Shown: positions 34,595-44,488 of the stretch, in pieces
Layout of the letters: each line of letters opens with the position of its first letter
Position numbering within the stretch: position 1 is the first letter of the stretch
NCBI GenBank assembly: GCA_002490635.1
Contig: DKUJ01000022.1
Span: 7,676-71,675, forward strand
Length of the DNA stretch: 64,000 bases
DNA from: Porphyromonadaceae bacterium UBA7207
GTDB lineage: Bacteria > Bacteroidota > Bacteroidia > Bacteroidales > Muribaculaceae
Direction of reading: 5' to 3'
Made by a program: the position numbers and the translations under genes
Notes under the pieces: model-generated
What the model saw: only the letters and a program-made list of their open reading frames with translations
Database searches by the model: none
Told to the model about the DNA's origin: nothing

Positions 34595-37033
34595 TTATTT
34601 CTTGCCTCCTGTGAGGTCGTCGTTCGATATGGATGCTTTGGTTTTCTTCACCGAAGCGGTAAGTGAGCCGAAGCGGTAGCGTATCGAGATGCCTACATCG
34701 CGTCGGTAGTTGTAGGTAGTGGTGGAGCGGCTCACGTAGTCGGTGTTGAATGTTTCGGAGGTATAATCAAGTGTGTTCGGACCGAAGGGATTGTTGATGA
34801 ATATCGACACTGACAGTCGGTCTTCCTTCAGGAAGTTGCGTTGCACGCCGATGCTGTGCCATATGGAGGATGCGTTGTTTTTCGAGCGGGTGTACAGGCT
34901 GCCGTATCCGCCGAAGAAACCTGCATTTGCCCGCAGGATGATTTTCCAGGGTATTGTCTGCTGGATGTTAAGGTATATGTGGGATTGCCATACGGTCTCC
35001 GAGAGCTTTGCCGAGGGGCGGTGGTAGCGCACGGGGCCGCCGCTGGCGTTGACGACAATGCGTGTCTTGTCCCATGGTGTCCATTGTGCATAGGCAGAGA
35101 GCCTTAGCTGGCGATAGTGGTCCACATTGTCATAGGTGTAGTAGGTGTGCTGGTTCTCAACTGTTTTCACCTGGGCGATGGCGTTGTTGGAGATGGTGCC
35201 TGAAATCGAGGCGTCGAGGGTGATGCGTGGGCGGATCAGGGTGTAGTTCAGTGTAACTGCGTTGTATGCCGATGAGCCGAGGTCGGGATTGCCGCTGCTT
35301 GTCACCAGCGGGCTTACGCTCACCGTGGGGTCGAGGTAGCTGATGCCTGGGCGGTTGATGCGGCGGTTGTAGCTTAGCTTAAGTGTATTGGCATCGTTTA
35401 TGTTCCAGTTCACGGCTGCGTTGGGTGCGAAGTCGTTCAGGTTGCTGCCGAAGTGCCGCATGTCGCCGGTGCGGAATTTCGCCGACAGGTGCGAATATTC
35501 GTAGCGGATTCCGGCACGCAGGCTCACGCGGCCGAATGTTGCCCGCCAGTCGGCATACACGGCGCCTATCGAGGTGCGGTGAGTGAAGTCGTCGTAGGTG
35601 TTTCCGGCTCCGGTGTAGTAGCGCGTGTTCCGGGAGTCGTTGTTGCGCTGGATGAATTTGGCGCCGAGATCCAGTTTGTGGATTCGGCCGTAGGGGCGGC
35701 TCCAGTCGAGCTGGAAGGTCTGCTCGAGAAAGTTCAGGTCGAAATGGCTGTTGATGCCGGTGTAGTCCATCGGCGCGTTCACCATATTGGAATATTCCGT
35801 GGCCATGACCTGCCTCTGGTTCGTGTGGGCTATGCGGTACGATGCCGTTATGCTTTCGTCCTTGCGGCGGGTGGAGCGCTGGTAGTTGATGGCTCCGCCA
35901 AGGTCGGTATATCGGTGTGTAGGGTAGTGGGAGAAGGTGGAGAATGAGTAAACGGGATTTCCGTCGGCCTGTGTGAGCAATGTGTTCTCGTTTTTTCGCG
36001 TCTCGAAATTATAGCTGTACATGTCGAAATTCATGGTCACCAGATTCATTGTGTCGGGTTCCCAGGAACCTTCGGCGCTTCCCCAGCCGCCTTCGCTGTC
36101 GTTTCGGGAGATTGCGTTTGTGTAGAGCTTGTCGCCGGTCGATATATATGTGCCATCGGAAACCATATTGCTCCGTTCGCGGCGTCCTCCCTGTTGCCAC
36201 TAGGACCCCATCACACTGAATGTGACCTTGTCGATCTGGGTTGTGAGGTATGCGTTGGCTTGTGGCACGGGATTGTTGATGTCTGCATACAGTCCTACCG
36301 AGCCTGTGACACCTTTGAGCGATGTGCCGCTTGCCGTGACTATATTGAGAATGGCGCCGACACCTTCGGCGTCCTCGCGGGCACCTGGGTCGGTGATTAC
36401 CTCTATTTTCTTTATGGTAGATGCCGGTAGGGCGCGGAATATGTCTTTGGCGTTTTTGCTGAAAGAGTTGTTGGGGCGGCCGTTTTTGTATATGGTGAAA
36501 TTGTCGCTGCCGTTCACTTTTATATTGCCTTCGGCGTCCACCGATACCAGCGGGACTTTCCGGAGAATGTCGAGCAGAGGTGCTGTCTGTGATTCGGTAT
36601 CGGAAAGGACGTCGTAGCTCAGGCGGTCGATTTCTTTTATCACAAGCGGGCGCTGGGCGGTAACGGTGATTTCGGCGAGTTCGGTGGCGACGGCCGGCAT
36701 CACGATTGCGCCGAGGTTGGCCACCGGCGATTCGTCGCTGACGCTGAACTGCCGTTCGGCTACGGCCGAGTTCATGCCCACGACAACGAGCCGGTAGTCG
36801 CCGCGGTGGGGTAGGGGAGTGCTGATTAGTCCGTCGTCGCCGGAAACGGCGCCCTTGACAGGGCGGACCGAGTCGGCTGCGGAAAAGACTCGCCATGTCA
36901 CAAAGACATCGGGTTGTCCGAGTGTATCCACCGCTGCGGCTGTCATCTTGAAATCGGCGGCGGCAGCGGGTGGATTGTTAAAGAGGAAAAAAAGGAGAAT
37001 GAAGAGAATTGATGCGACGGTTTGTTTTTTCAT
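34595..37033 (-). pseudogene. TonB-dependent receptor (outer membrane beta-barrel family) split by an in-frame TAG
   Basis: Two open segments, 37033-36200 (277 residues) and 36166-34595, lie in the same frame and are separated only by a TAG at 36202-36200; read through, the product is 812 residues, a normal length. The first part has a signal peptide, a carboxypeptidase-like regulatory domain and a TonB plug (LLDILRKVPLVSVDAEGNIKVNGSDNF; AEGVGAILNIVT). The second is a beta-barrel with the aromatic last strand GISIRYRFGSLTAS. The fault follows VTFSVMGS at the first barrel strands, so the truncated product would lack the barrel. Either a recent nonsense mutation or a sequencing error. Confidence 0.85.
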
Positions 37034-37109
37034 TGGATTTGGACGTTTGCGAGTCTTTGTACAATAGACACAAAAATTGGCGGAAAGTTACTGTTTCGGT
37101 TATGAAAAA

Positions 37110-37145
37110 TGCCTGCCGTAGCGATTTAATTTCGTACGACAGGCA
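37110..37145 (-). terminator. Terminator of apt (minus strand)
   Basis: TGCCTG-CGTA-CGA on the left pairs with TCG-TACG-CAGGCA on the right, with one mismatch and one bulge. On the minus strand the hairpin ends in ATTTTTC. It lies about 110 bases beyond the apt stop and upstream of the TonB receptor; nothing else is seen in 37034-37253. Confidence 0.7.
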
Positions 37146-37253
37146 GAACTTTGTGCGAATTTTGAAATCTCAGAGGCTTAAAAATCGATTAATATCCAGT
37201 ATGTCAAACGCTTCTGAGATAATTTAAGGTGCGTGTCCGGCGGTGGAATAGAA

Positions 37254-37772
37254 TCAGTACTTGATCAGGGAGGTCACATCGGCGTCGGCGGGCAGTGCGG
37301 CGCGGCCGTTGAGCGATGTAAGCTCGATGATGAAGTTTATGTAGATTTTTTTGGGGTTCATGCTTTTCACCAGAGCATATGCCGCGGCCATTGTTCCGCC
37401 GGTGGCCAGAACGTCGTCGTGGAGCACCACGATGTCGTCCTCGGTGATTGCATCGGAATGCATCTCGATGGTGTCGGTGCCGTATTCTTTCTGGTAGGAC
37501 ATTTTAATTGTGTCGGCGGGCAGTTTGCCCGGTTTGCGCACTGGAACGAATCCTGCTCCGAGTTCGAAGGCGAGAATGGAGCCCCCGATGAATCCGCGGC
37601 TTTCGATTCCCACCACTTTTGTAACGCCTTTGTCGCGATAGAGCTGAGAGAGATCCCAGCCAATCACATGCAGGGCGCGCGGGTCTTTGAAAGCCGTGGT
37701 AAGGTCCTTGAACAGGATGCCTTTGGAGGGGAAGTCCTGCACGTCGCGGATGTGTCGCTTGATGTATTCCAT
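37254..37772 (-). CDS. apt: Adenine phosphoribosyltransferase
   Basis: 172 residues. KVVGIESRGFIGGSILAFELGAGFVPVRKPGKLPADTIKMSYQKEYGTDTIEMHSDAI is the adenine-PRTase signature region, and VVLHDDVLATGGTMAAA (~117-133) is the PRPP-binding loop. It salvages adenine to AMP in the cytoplasm. It starts about 50 bases downstream of the parS site, in the same direction as mnmG. Confidence 0.96.
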   Translation of the reverse strand: MEYIKRHIRDVQDFPSKGILFKDLTTAFKDPRALHVIGWDLSQLYRDKGVTKVVGIESRGFIGGSILAFELGAGFVPVRKPGKLPADTIKMSYQKEYGTDTIEMHSDAITEDDIVVLHDDVLATGGTMAAAYALVKSMNPKKIYINFIIELTSLNGRAALPADADVTSLIKY

Positions 37773-37822
37773 GTTGTTTATATTACTTAAGTGTTTGATA
37801 TTCTATTTGATAGGTTGTCAAT

Positions 37823-37838
37823 TGTTTCACGTGGAACA
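37823..37838. other. parS chromosome-partitioning site
   Basis: TGTTTCACGTGGAACA. Its reverse complement, TGTTCCACGTGAAACA, is the classic 16-bp Bacillus subtilis parS sequence bound by ParB/Spo0J with no mismatch. The match sits in a wider 24-bp palindrome (37819-37842) with CAATTG on both flanks. It is intergenic, 10 bases past the mnmG stop and 51 bases before the apt start. ParB spreading and SMC loading at parS normally occur near the replication origin. Confidence 0.93.
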
Positions 37839-37847
37839 ATTGGCCGT

Positions 37848-39728
37848 TCATTTGTCGAGAATTAGCAGCAGTATGTTTATGTCGCTGGGTGATACGCCGG
37901 GGATGCGGCTGGCCGCTCCTATTGTCGCGGGCTTCTGTTCGGTGAGTTTCTGCCGGGCTTCTGTGGAAAGCGACTGCAGCGCCGAATAGTCGAAGTCGGG
38001 TCGCAGCCTTATTTCGTCGAGTCGCCGCAGCTTTTCGGCCACCGCCCGTTCGCGTTCGATGTAGCCGCTGTATTTTATAAGCACTTCGGCGGCTTCCACG
38101 GTTTCCTGACGGCGGTCGTCGGGCAGTTCCTCGATAAGAGCGTTCAGCTCGGGTATTGCCGTGGCCAGAATCCCGAGGCCGAGCTGCGGGCGCTGCACAA
38201 GGTCGGCGAGTTTCACTCCTTGTGTGAGAGGGCTTGTCTGTTGTTGTTCCAGCAGGTGGTTCACTTCAGATGGCCGCACGGTTCGGCTGGCGCACAATGC
38301 GAGAATGTTGTCGCGCATGCGTTGCTTTTCCAGCATCAGCTCGTAGCGGCGGCGCGATGCAAGCCCTATCTCGTAGCCCAGGGGCGTAAGGCGCATGTCG
38401 GCATCGTCCTGCCGCAGCAGGATGCGGTATTCGGCTCTCGAGGTGAACATTCGGTAAGGTTCGTCGACGCCTTTGTTTATCAGGTCGTCGATAAGTACTC
38501 CGATGTATGCTCTGTCGCGACCGAGCACCAGAGGGCTTTTCCCGGATTTGGCAAGTGCGGCGTTGGCTCCGGCGACGAGTCCCTGGCCGGCTGCCTCCTC
38601 ATATCCGGTGGTGCCGTTCACCTGCCCGGCCAGGTAAAGACCCGGCACGACCTTGCTCTCCAGTGTGGGGTGAAGCTGTGTGGGGTCGAAGAAGTCGTAT
38701 TCTATTGCGTATCCGGCACGGTACAGCTGGGCATTTTCGAGTCCGGGCACTGTTCTCAGAGCTTCCACCTGTATGTCGAGTGGCATCGACGATGAGAAGC
38801 CGTTGAGGTAGTACTCCTGGGTTTCCTCACCTTCGGGTTCGAGAAACAGCTGATGCTGTGTGCGGTCGGCAAAGGTTACTATCTTTGTCTCGATCGAGGG
38901 GCAATAGCGTGGGCCTATGCTTTGTATCTGCCCGTTGTATAACGGCGAGTCCGGAAGACCGCGGCGAAGCACCTCGCAAGTGTTTTCATTGGTATATGTG
39001 ATGTTGCAGGGTCGCTGGCGCAGTTCGGAGCGAACCTCCGGAAGGTAGCTGAACAGCTTGTGGCAAGGGTCGCCTTCCTGGACCGTTGTCCTGGCGAAGT
39101 CGATTGTGCGGCCGTCGATACGCACCGGCGTGCCGGTTTTCATGCGGTCGGTTCGTATGCCCAGGTCGCTGAGCTGTTCTGTCACACCATGGGCTGCGGG
39201 TTCGGATATGCGTCCGCCTTCGAAACTCTGGCGGCCGATGTGCATGAGTCCGTTGAGGAATGTTCCTGCCGTGAGCACCACGCGCGGGGCGTGGAACTCG
39301 GCGCCTTCTGAGGTGGCAACGCCGCACAGAGTGCCGTCGCCGTCGAAAAGCAGGCGGCACACATTTCCTTGCCACATGCTCAGGCCGGGAGTGTTCTCAA
39401 GCACCGAGCGCCACATGCGGGAGAATTTTTCGCGGTCCTCCTGCGCCCTGGGGCTCCACATCGCCGGACCTTTGCTGCGGTTGAGCATGCGGAACTGGAT
39501 GGAACAGCGGTCGGCGATAATTCCTGTCATACCGCCGAGTGCATCAATCTCGCGGACAATCTGTCCCTTGGCGATTCCGCCGACGGCCGGATTGCAGCTC
39601 ATCTGTGCAATCTTTCCCATGTCCATGGTAACAAGCAGCGTGGCTGCGCCCATTGTGGCAGCGGCATGTGCGGCCTCGCAGCCGGCATGGCCGGCGCCGA
39701 CTACTATTATGTCAAAATCGAAATTCAT
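37848..39728 (-). CDS. mnmG: tRNA uridine-5-carboxymethylaminomethyl modification enzyme MnmG
   Basis: 626 residues, full length. FAD-binding FDIIVVGAGHAGCEAAHAAA at the N-terminus, MSCNPAVGGIAKGQIVREIDALGG (~41-64), RGPALDMR-like KGPAMWSPRAQEDR, PRYCPSIETKI, and the C-terminal LSTEARQKLTEQKPATIGAASRIPGVSPSDINILL. With MnmE it modifies wobble uridine in several tRNAs. MnmG (GidA) is often origin-proximal, and a parS site abuts its 3' end. It is 9 bases downstream of ybeY. Confidence 0.97.
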   Translation of the reverse strand: MNFDFDIIVVGAGHAGCEAAHAAATMGAATLLVTMDMGKIAQMSCNPAVGGIAKGQIVREIDALGGMTGIIADRCSIQFRMLNRSKGPAMWSPRAQEDREKFSRMWRSVLENTPGLSMWQGNVCRLLFDGDGTLCGVATSEGAEFHAPRVVLTAGTFLNGLMHIGRQSFEGGRISEPAAHGVTEQLSDLGIRTDRMKTGTPVRIDGRTIDFARTTVQEGDPCHKLFSYLPEVRSELRQRPCNITYTNENTCEVLRRGLPDSPLYNGQIQSIGPRYCPSIETKIVTFADRTQHQLFLEPEGEETQEYYLNGFSSSMPLDIQVEALRTVPGLENAQLYRAGYAIEYDFFDPTQLHPTLESKVVPGLYLAGQVNGTTGYEEAAGQGLVAGANAALAKSGKSPLVLGRDRAYIGVLIDDLINKGVDEPYRMFTSRAEYRILLRQDDADMRLTPLGYEIGLASRRRYELMLEKQRMRDNILALCASRTVRPSEVNHLLEQQQTSPLTQGVKLADLVQRPQLGLGILATAIPELNALIEELPDDRRQETVEAAEVLIKYSGYIERERAVAEKLRRLDEIRLRPDFDYSALQSLSTEARQKLTEQKPATIGAASRIPGVSPSDINILLLILDK

Positions 39729-39737
39729 CGTCTAATG

Positions 39738-40178
39738 TCAGTTTCCTTCCCCCATGTTATCGAGGAGTGCGAGGGCGTTGTTTTCGGCCTGCTCCATTAT
39801 TTCCCTCTCTCCGGGGCCTTTGTCGTTTATTCCGCACAGGTGCAGTATGCCGTGGATAATCACTCTGAGCAATTCGGTTCCGGCATCCACGCCGAGTCCT
39901 TCGGCATTGCTGGACACGGTGTCGATGCTGATGAACATGTCGCCGCGCAGCAACTTCCCGGAGCAGTCGTCGAAAGTTATAATGTCGGTGTAGTAATCGT
40001 GGTTGAGAAAGCGGCGGTTGACCTCAAGAATTGTCTCGTCGTCGCAGAATACATAGCTCAGTGTGCGTGCAATGCGTCCATGGCTTTCCGCAACACGGGC
40101 TATCCATAGTTCAAGTTGTTGATAATCAAGGCATGGCAATGCTACGCCCTGAGAAGTCCATTCAATGGCGGGTTTCAT
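39738..40178 (-). CDS. ybeY: Endoribonuclease YbeY
   Basis: 146 residues from the ATG at 40178; a TTG at 40199 lies within the -7 promoter box and is rejected. SYVFCDDETILEVNRRFLNHDYYTDIITFDD and the zinc site VIIHGILHLCGINDKGPGER (His, His and an Asp/Lys in place of the usual third His, as in other Bacteroidetes) are clear. YbeY matures the 3' end of 16S rRNA and takes part in ribosome quality control. It is followed directly by mnmG. Confidence 0.93.
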   Translation of the reverse strand: MKPAIEWTSQGVALPCLDYQQLELWIARVAESHGRIARTLSYVFCDDETILEVNRRFLNHDYYTDIITFDDCSGKLLRGDMFISIDTVSSNAEGLGVDAGTELLRVIIHGILHLCGINDKGPGEREIMEQAENNALALLDNMGEGN

Positions 40179-40196
40179 AGGCGACAAAGTGAAGCA

Positions 40197-40204
40197 CAAA
40201 GTTA
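40197..40204 (-). promoter_or_regulatory. -7 box (TAACTTTG) for ybeY-mnmG
   Basis: TAACTTTG on the minus strand fits TAnnTTTG and lies 18 bases before the ybeY ATG. No TTTG is seen at the expected -33 position. Confidence 0.5.
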
Positions 40205-40284
40205 ATAAAATCTTTTCTATATATTACGCCTTTGGCTTTAATTCCGGCGCCGCCTCGATTACAGCGTAATTGCTGAAAAATTAC

Positions 40285-40292
40285 TACCTTTG
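40285..40292 (+). promoter_or_regulatory. -7 box (TACCTTTG) for phoH
   Basis: TACCTTTG fits TAnnTTTG, 37 bases before the phoH ATG, in the divergent ybeY/phoH intergenic region. The -33 side has only a TTG at shorter spacing. Confidence 0.5.
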
Positions 40293-40329
40293 CATGCGAA
40301 TAGCAAACAACGGCCAGTAAGCTCACGCA

Positions 40330-41319
40330 ATGATTGAACGCATTGTAATCATCGACAAAGTCGACCCTGTACAATTCTACGGCGTAAACAACGCCAATAT
40401 GCACCTGCTCAAGAACTTATTCCCCAAACTGCGGATTTCGGCCCGTGGTTCGGTTGTGCGGGTCGTAGGCGAAGAGAGCGAGACCGCCGAATTCGAGGCA
40501 CATATCAGGGAGCTCTGCGACTATGCCGAGCAGTACAACGCACTGCCCGAGGATGTGATTATCGACATCGTAAAGGGCGAAGCTCCACGCGAGCGCAAGA
40601 CCGACGGCGCCATAATCTACGGAGTCAACGGCAAGCCCATCAGCGCACGCACTCCCAACCAGGCCAAGCTTATCGAGACTTTCGACACACACGACCTCAC
40701 TTTCGCCCTGGGGCCGGCCGGTACCGGCAAAACCTATATCGCCATAGCCCTGGCCGTGCGCGCACTCAAGAACCGCCAGGCGCGGAAGATAATCCTCTCG
40801 CGCCCTGCCGTGGAGGCCGGAGAAAAACTCGGCTTCCTCCCCGGCGACATGAAGGACAAGATCGATCCATACCTTCAGCCCCTTTACGATGCCCTGGAGG
40901 ATATGATTCCCGCTGTAAAGCTCAAGGAATACATGGAAACCAAGGTGATACAGATAGCGCCACTGGCTTTCATGCGCGGCCGCACGCTCAACGACGCCAT
41001 AATATTGCTCGACGAGGCGCAGAACACCACCACACACCAGATCAAGATGTTCCTCACCCGTCTTGGCATGAACGCCAAGATGATAGTCACCGGCGATGTG
41101 ACTCAGATCGACCTGCCGAGAGCGACCGCTTCCGGCCTGGTGCAGGCTTTGAAAATCCTCGAAGGCGTGCATGGTGTAGGCCGCATCGAATTCGGAAAAA
41201 AGGACATCGTGCGCCACCACCTGGTGCAGCGCATTGTCGAAGCGTATGAAAAATACGACCGCGAAACCGAAGCCGCACGCGAGATAGAACGTGCCGCCTC
41301 GCAGCTCGACAGCCAATAA
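40330..41319 (+). CDS. PhoH-family ATPase
   Basis: 329 residues. Walker [22 protein letters not shown] (128-135 core), [27 protein letters not shown], Walker [25 protein letters not shown] and [13 protein letters not shown]. PhoH/YbeZ proteins are predicted RNA helicases that work with YbeY in rRNA maturation. Here the two genes are divergent from one intergenic region, which fits that link. The next gene, purC, starts 25 bases after the stop. Confidence 0.95.
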   Translation: MIERIVIIDKVDPVQFYGVNNANMHLLKNLFPKLRISARGSVVRVVGEESETAEFEAHIRELCDYAEQYNALPEDVIIDIVKGEAPRERKTDGAIIYGVNGKPISARTPNQAKLIETFDTHDLTFALGPAGTGKTYIAIALAVRALKNRQARKIILSRPAVEAGEKLGFLPGDMKDKIDPYLQPLYDALEDMIPAVKLKEYMETKVIQIAPLAFMRGRTLNDAIILLDEAQNTTTHQIKMFLTRLGMNAKMIVTGDVTQIDLPRATASGLVQALKILEGVHGVGRIEFGKKDIVRHHLVQRIVEAYEKYDRETEAAREIERAASQLDSQ

Positions 41320-41344
41320 AAACCTCACACACGATAACTCTCAT

Positions 41345-42292
41345 ATGACCATCACCAAAACCGACTTCCATTTTCCCGGCCAGACCGGAGTGTACAAAGG
41401 CAAAGTCCGCGATGTCTATTCTCTCGGCAACGACCTGCTGCTGATGATTGCCACCGACCGAATTTCGGCCTTCGACGTTATTCTTCCCGAAGGCATTCCC
41501 TTCAAAGGTCAGGTTCTGAACCAGATTGCAAACTACTTCCTGGATGCCACCGCCGACATCGTTCCCAACTGGAAAATCGCCGAAGTCGATCCTATGGTCA
41601 CCGCAGGACTGCGCTGCGAGCCGCTGCGCGTGGAAATGATTATCCGCGGATACCTCGCGGGCAGCGCATGGCGCGACTATGCCGCCGGCTGTCGCGAAAT
41701 CTGCGGAGTAAAACTCCCCGAAGGTCTACGGCAGAACCAGAAGCTCCCCGATCCGATAATAACACCCACCACCAAGGCCGATGCCGGCCACGACCTCAAC
41801 ATCTCCGCCGATGAAATCGTGGCCCAGGGACTCATGTCGCGCAGCGAGCTCGACATCGTATGCGACTACACCCGCCAGCTCTTCGCCCGCGGAACGGAAA
41901 TGGCTGCCGACAAAGGCCTCGTGCTCGTGGACACCAAATACGAGTTCGGCATGCACGACGGACGCGTGACTCTCATCGACGAAATCCACACACCCGACTC
42001 ATCGCGCTATTTCTATGCCGACACCTACGACGAACTGTTCGCCAAAGACCTGCCGCAGCGCCAGCTGTCGAAGGAATTCGTGCGCGAATGGCTCATGGCA
42101 AACGGTTTCATGGGACAGCCCGGACAGAAACTTCCCGAAATGACCGAACAGGTGTGCCGCGAAATCTCCGACCGCTACATCGAGCTGTACACCCGCGTTA
42201 CAGGGCGTGAGTTCGTGCCGGCTTCCGAAGAGCATGCCGAGGAACGCATCGCCACATCTGTCCTCGATTTTCTCGACAACGTCAACCGCTGA
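41345..42292 (+). CDS. purC: Phosphoribosylaminoimidazole-succinocarboxamide synthase
   Basis: 315 residues from the ATG at 41345; an upstream start at 41291 lies inside phoH and adds a non-family leader. Markers: [69 protein letters not shown] and [32 protein letters not shown]. It joins CAIR and aspartate in de novo purine synthesis. Its TGA overlaps the ubiE ATG by one base. Confidence 0.96.
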   Translation: MTITKTDFHFPGQTGVYKGKVRDVYSLGNDLLLMIATDRISAFDVILPEGIPFKGQVLNQIANYFLDATADIVPNWKIAEVDPMVTAGLRCEPLRVEMIIRGYLAGSAWRDYAAGCREICGVKLPEGLRQNQKLPDPIITPTTKADAGHDLNISADEIVAQGLMSRSELDIVCDYTRQLFARGTEMAADKGLVLVDTKYEFGMHDGRVTLIDEIHTPDSSRYFYADTYDELFAKDLPQRQLSKEFVREWLMANGFMGQPGQKLPEMTEQVCREISDRYIELYTRVTGREFVPASEEHAEERIATSVLDFLDNVNR

Positions 42293-43020
42293 TGTCGGCC
42301 GTAGAGGACATAAAACCCTACGGCGACGACGGTCGCGAAAAGGCGCCGCAGGTGGAGTCGATGTTCGACTCCATCGCTCCCGCCTACGACTTCATGAACC
42401 ACGCCATGACCGCAGGCCTCGACCGCCTGTGGTTGCGGCGCCTGGTTGGAGAGGCCGCCAATGGAAATCCTGCCAGGATTCTCGACATGGCCACCGGCAC
42501 CGGCGATGTGGCACTCGCACTTGCCCGCCGTATTCCCGAGGCCGACATAACCGGCATGGACCTCTCCGACGGAATGCTCTCCAAGGCAAGGGCGAAGAAA
42601 GGTGCGGCAGGCATAAAATTCGTACAGGCCGACTGCTGTGCCACCGGTCTGCCCGACGGCAGCTTCGACCTCATCACCATTGCCTACGGCCTGCGCAATT
42701 TTGCCGACATCAGCGCCGGCCTTGCCGAAATGCTCCGCCTGCTGCGTCCCGGAGGCAAGCTGCTGGTGCTGGAGTTGTCGCGGCCCACTTCGCCCATCCC
42801 CGCCGCCTTCTACAATATCTACACCGCCACGGTGATACCGGTGGCCGGAAAGCTTGTGAGCGGCGACAGCAATGCCTATTCCTATCTTCCACGAAGCATT
42901 GCCGCCTGTCCGGCACGGGGGCAGATGACAGCCTTGATGGATGCTGCCGGTTTTGTCGACAGCTCCTTCAGAAGTCTTACAATGGGCGTATGCACCCTTT
43001 ATAAAGCTTTCAAACCATAG
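42292..43020 (+). CDS. ubiE: Demethylmenaquinone methyltransferase (UbiE/MenG)
   Basis: 242 residues. SMFDSIAPAYDFMNHAMTAGLDRLWLRRLV is the UbiE signature, followed by the SAM site ILDMATGTGDVALALARR, DLSDGMLSKARAK and ITIAYGLRNFADISAGLAEMLRLLRPGGKLLVLELSRPT. It makes menaquinone by methylating demethylmenaquinone, the quinone used by Bacteroidales. Translationally coupled to purC (TGATG). Confidence 0.95.
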   Translation: MSAVEDIKPYGDDGREKAPQVESMFDSIAPAYDFMNHAMTAGLDRLWLRRLVGEAANGNPARILDMATGTGDVALALARRIPEADITGMDLSDGMLSKARAKKGAAGIKFVQADCCATGLPDGSFDLITIAYGLRNFADISAGLAEMLRLLRPGGKLLVLELSRPTSPIPAAFYNIYTATVIPVAGKLVSGDSNAYSYLPRSIAACPARGQMTALMDAAGFVDSSFRSLTMGVCTLYKAFKP

Positions 43021-43048
43021 AAACGCAACAGCAGCAACACAAGCGCCA

Positions 43049-44488
43049 ATGATTCATCACATAAGCCTCCGCAACACCGCGGCAGTCGCAATAGTTCTGG
43101 CTGCACTGGTTCTGCCGGCAAGTGCCGGAGCACAGGCCATGTACTTCGACAGCGCACGAATGGCCGATACAACAACTACCACGAACGCACAGCCCGTGCC
43201 GACCTCCGTTATGGCATTGCCGGTGCGTGGCGCCGCCCAGGCCGATACAACCGATATCGTATGGCCTCTGCTTACCGACTTCGACAATGTGGACACCTAC
43301 ATGCTGGCCACGGCTCTGTACCCATATAAAAAGCTTGTGGCCTCGCGACCCCTTCCTTCCACGGCGTTCATGCCCTCGGTTTTCACCGGATACACTTTCA
43401 GCGAAAACCGCGATGTATTCATATCCGACTTCAGCGGAGAGCCTGCCTTGCGCTGGCTCGAGGAGGAAGCTGCCGGAGCTCGCGCCCTGGAGCGTATGCA
43501 GCGATATCTCTTCTATCAGCATCCCGAAAAGGTGGTGTACGACATCAACCTGCTGCCGGAGGCTCCCAAGCGCTACCATGCCGTAGTGAATCCCCAGGAC
43601 CACACCATCGAGATAAAGGAACTTGCCACTCCCGACAAGGTGGAGGCAACTGTGGAGGCTGAAGTGAAGCAACGCCACTGGATACGCGCGTTCTCGGCGT
43701 CGCTGCAGTTCTCGCAGGCATATGTGTCGCCCAACTGGTACCAGGGCGGCAACAGCAATATAAACGGCCTTGCCAACATATACTACAATGTAAAGCTCAA
43801 CCAGGCCTTCCACCCCAATCTGCTGTTCGAGTCCACGATGCAATACAAACTCGGCATCAACAACGCCCCCGAGGACAAGGTGCATTCCTACAACATCAGC
43901 GACGACCTCCTGCAACTCACCTCCACATTCGGTGTCAAGGCTGCCCGCAGATGGTACTACTCGGTGTCAGGTATGTTCAAGACGCAGCTGTTGAATTCAT
44001 ACAAACCCAACTCCAACGATGTGCAGTCGGCATTCCTGTCGCCCGGCGAGCTCAACCTCGGTGTCGGTATGACATACAATTTCACCAACACCAAGAAAAC
44101 CATCAGTTTCGACGCCTCGATATCACCGCTGTCGTACAACCTGAAGACCTGCACCTACTGGCGTGTCGACCCCACGGCCTATGAAATCGCCGAAGGCCGC
44201 AAATGCCGCCATAAATTCGGTTCCAGCGCCGAACTGAAATTCCAGTGGAAGATAAGCTACAACATCACATACAGCACACGTATGTTCGCTTTCACCGACT
44301 ATTCCGATGCCTACGCCGACTGGGAGAACACCATTGTTTTCGACATAAACCGTTTTCTCACCACGCAAATCTACGCACACCTGCGCTACGATTCCGCCAC
44401 ACAGCCCTGCGACGACCCGCAGTGGCATAAGCTGCAGATAAAGGAAATATTGTCGATAGGCTTCGCCTACAAGTTCAACAGCATCTGA
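43049..44488 (+). CDS. DUF3078 family outer-membrane-like protein
   Basis: 479 residues from the ATG at 43049, which gives a signal peptide ending about ASAGAQA; a longer start overlaps ubiE. The C-terminal ~270 residues (from HWIRAFSASLQFSQAYVSPNWYQGG) are DUF3078: alternating aromatic beta strands (YYNVKLNQAF, LLFESTMQYKLGI, WYYSVSGMFKTQLLN, ISFDASISPLSYNLK) ending in SIGFAYKFNSI, like an outer membrane barrel. Function unknown. It starts a coupled chain with three further exported proteins. Confidence 0.85.
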   Translation: MIHHISLRNTAAVAIVLAALVLPASAGAQAMYFDSARMADTTTTTNAQPVPTSVMALPVRGAAQADTTDIVWPLLTDFDNVDTYMLATALYPYKKLVASRPLPSTAFMPSVFTGYTFSENRDVFISDFSGEPALRWLEEEAAGARALERMQRYLFYQHPEKVVYDINLLPEAPKRYHAVVNPQDHTIEIKELATPDKVEATVEAEVKQRHWIRAFSASLQFSQAYVSPNWYQGGNSNINGLANIYYNVKLNQAFHPNLLFESTMQYKLGINNAPEDKVHSYNISDDLLQLTSTFGVKAARRWYYSVSGMFKTQLLNSYKPNSNDVQSAFLSPGELNLGVGMTYNFTNTKKTISFDASISPLSYNLKTCTYWRVDPTAYEIAEGRKCRHKFGSSAELKFQWKISYNITYSTRMFAFTDYSDAYADWENTIVFDINRFLTTQIYAHLRYDSATQPCDDPQWHKLQIKEILSIGFAYKFNSI

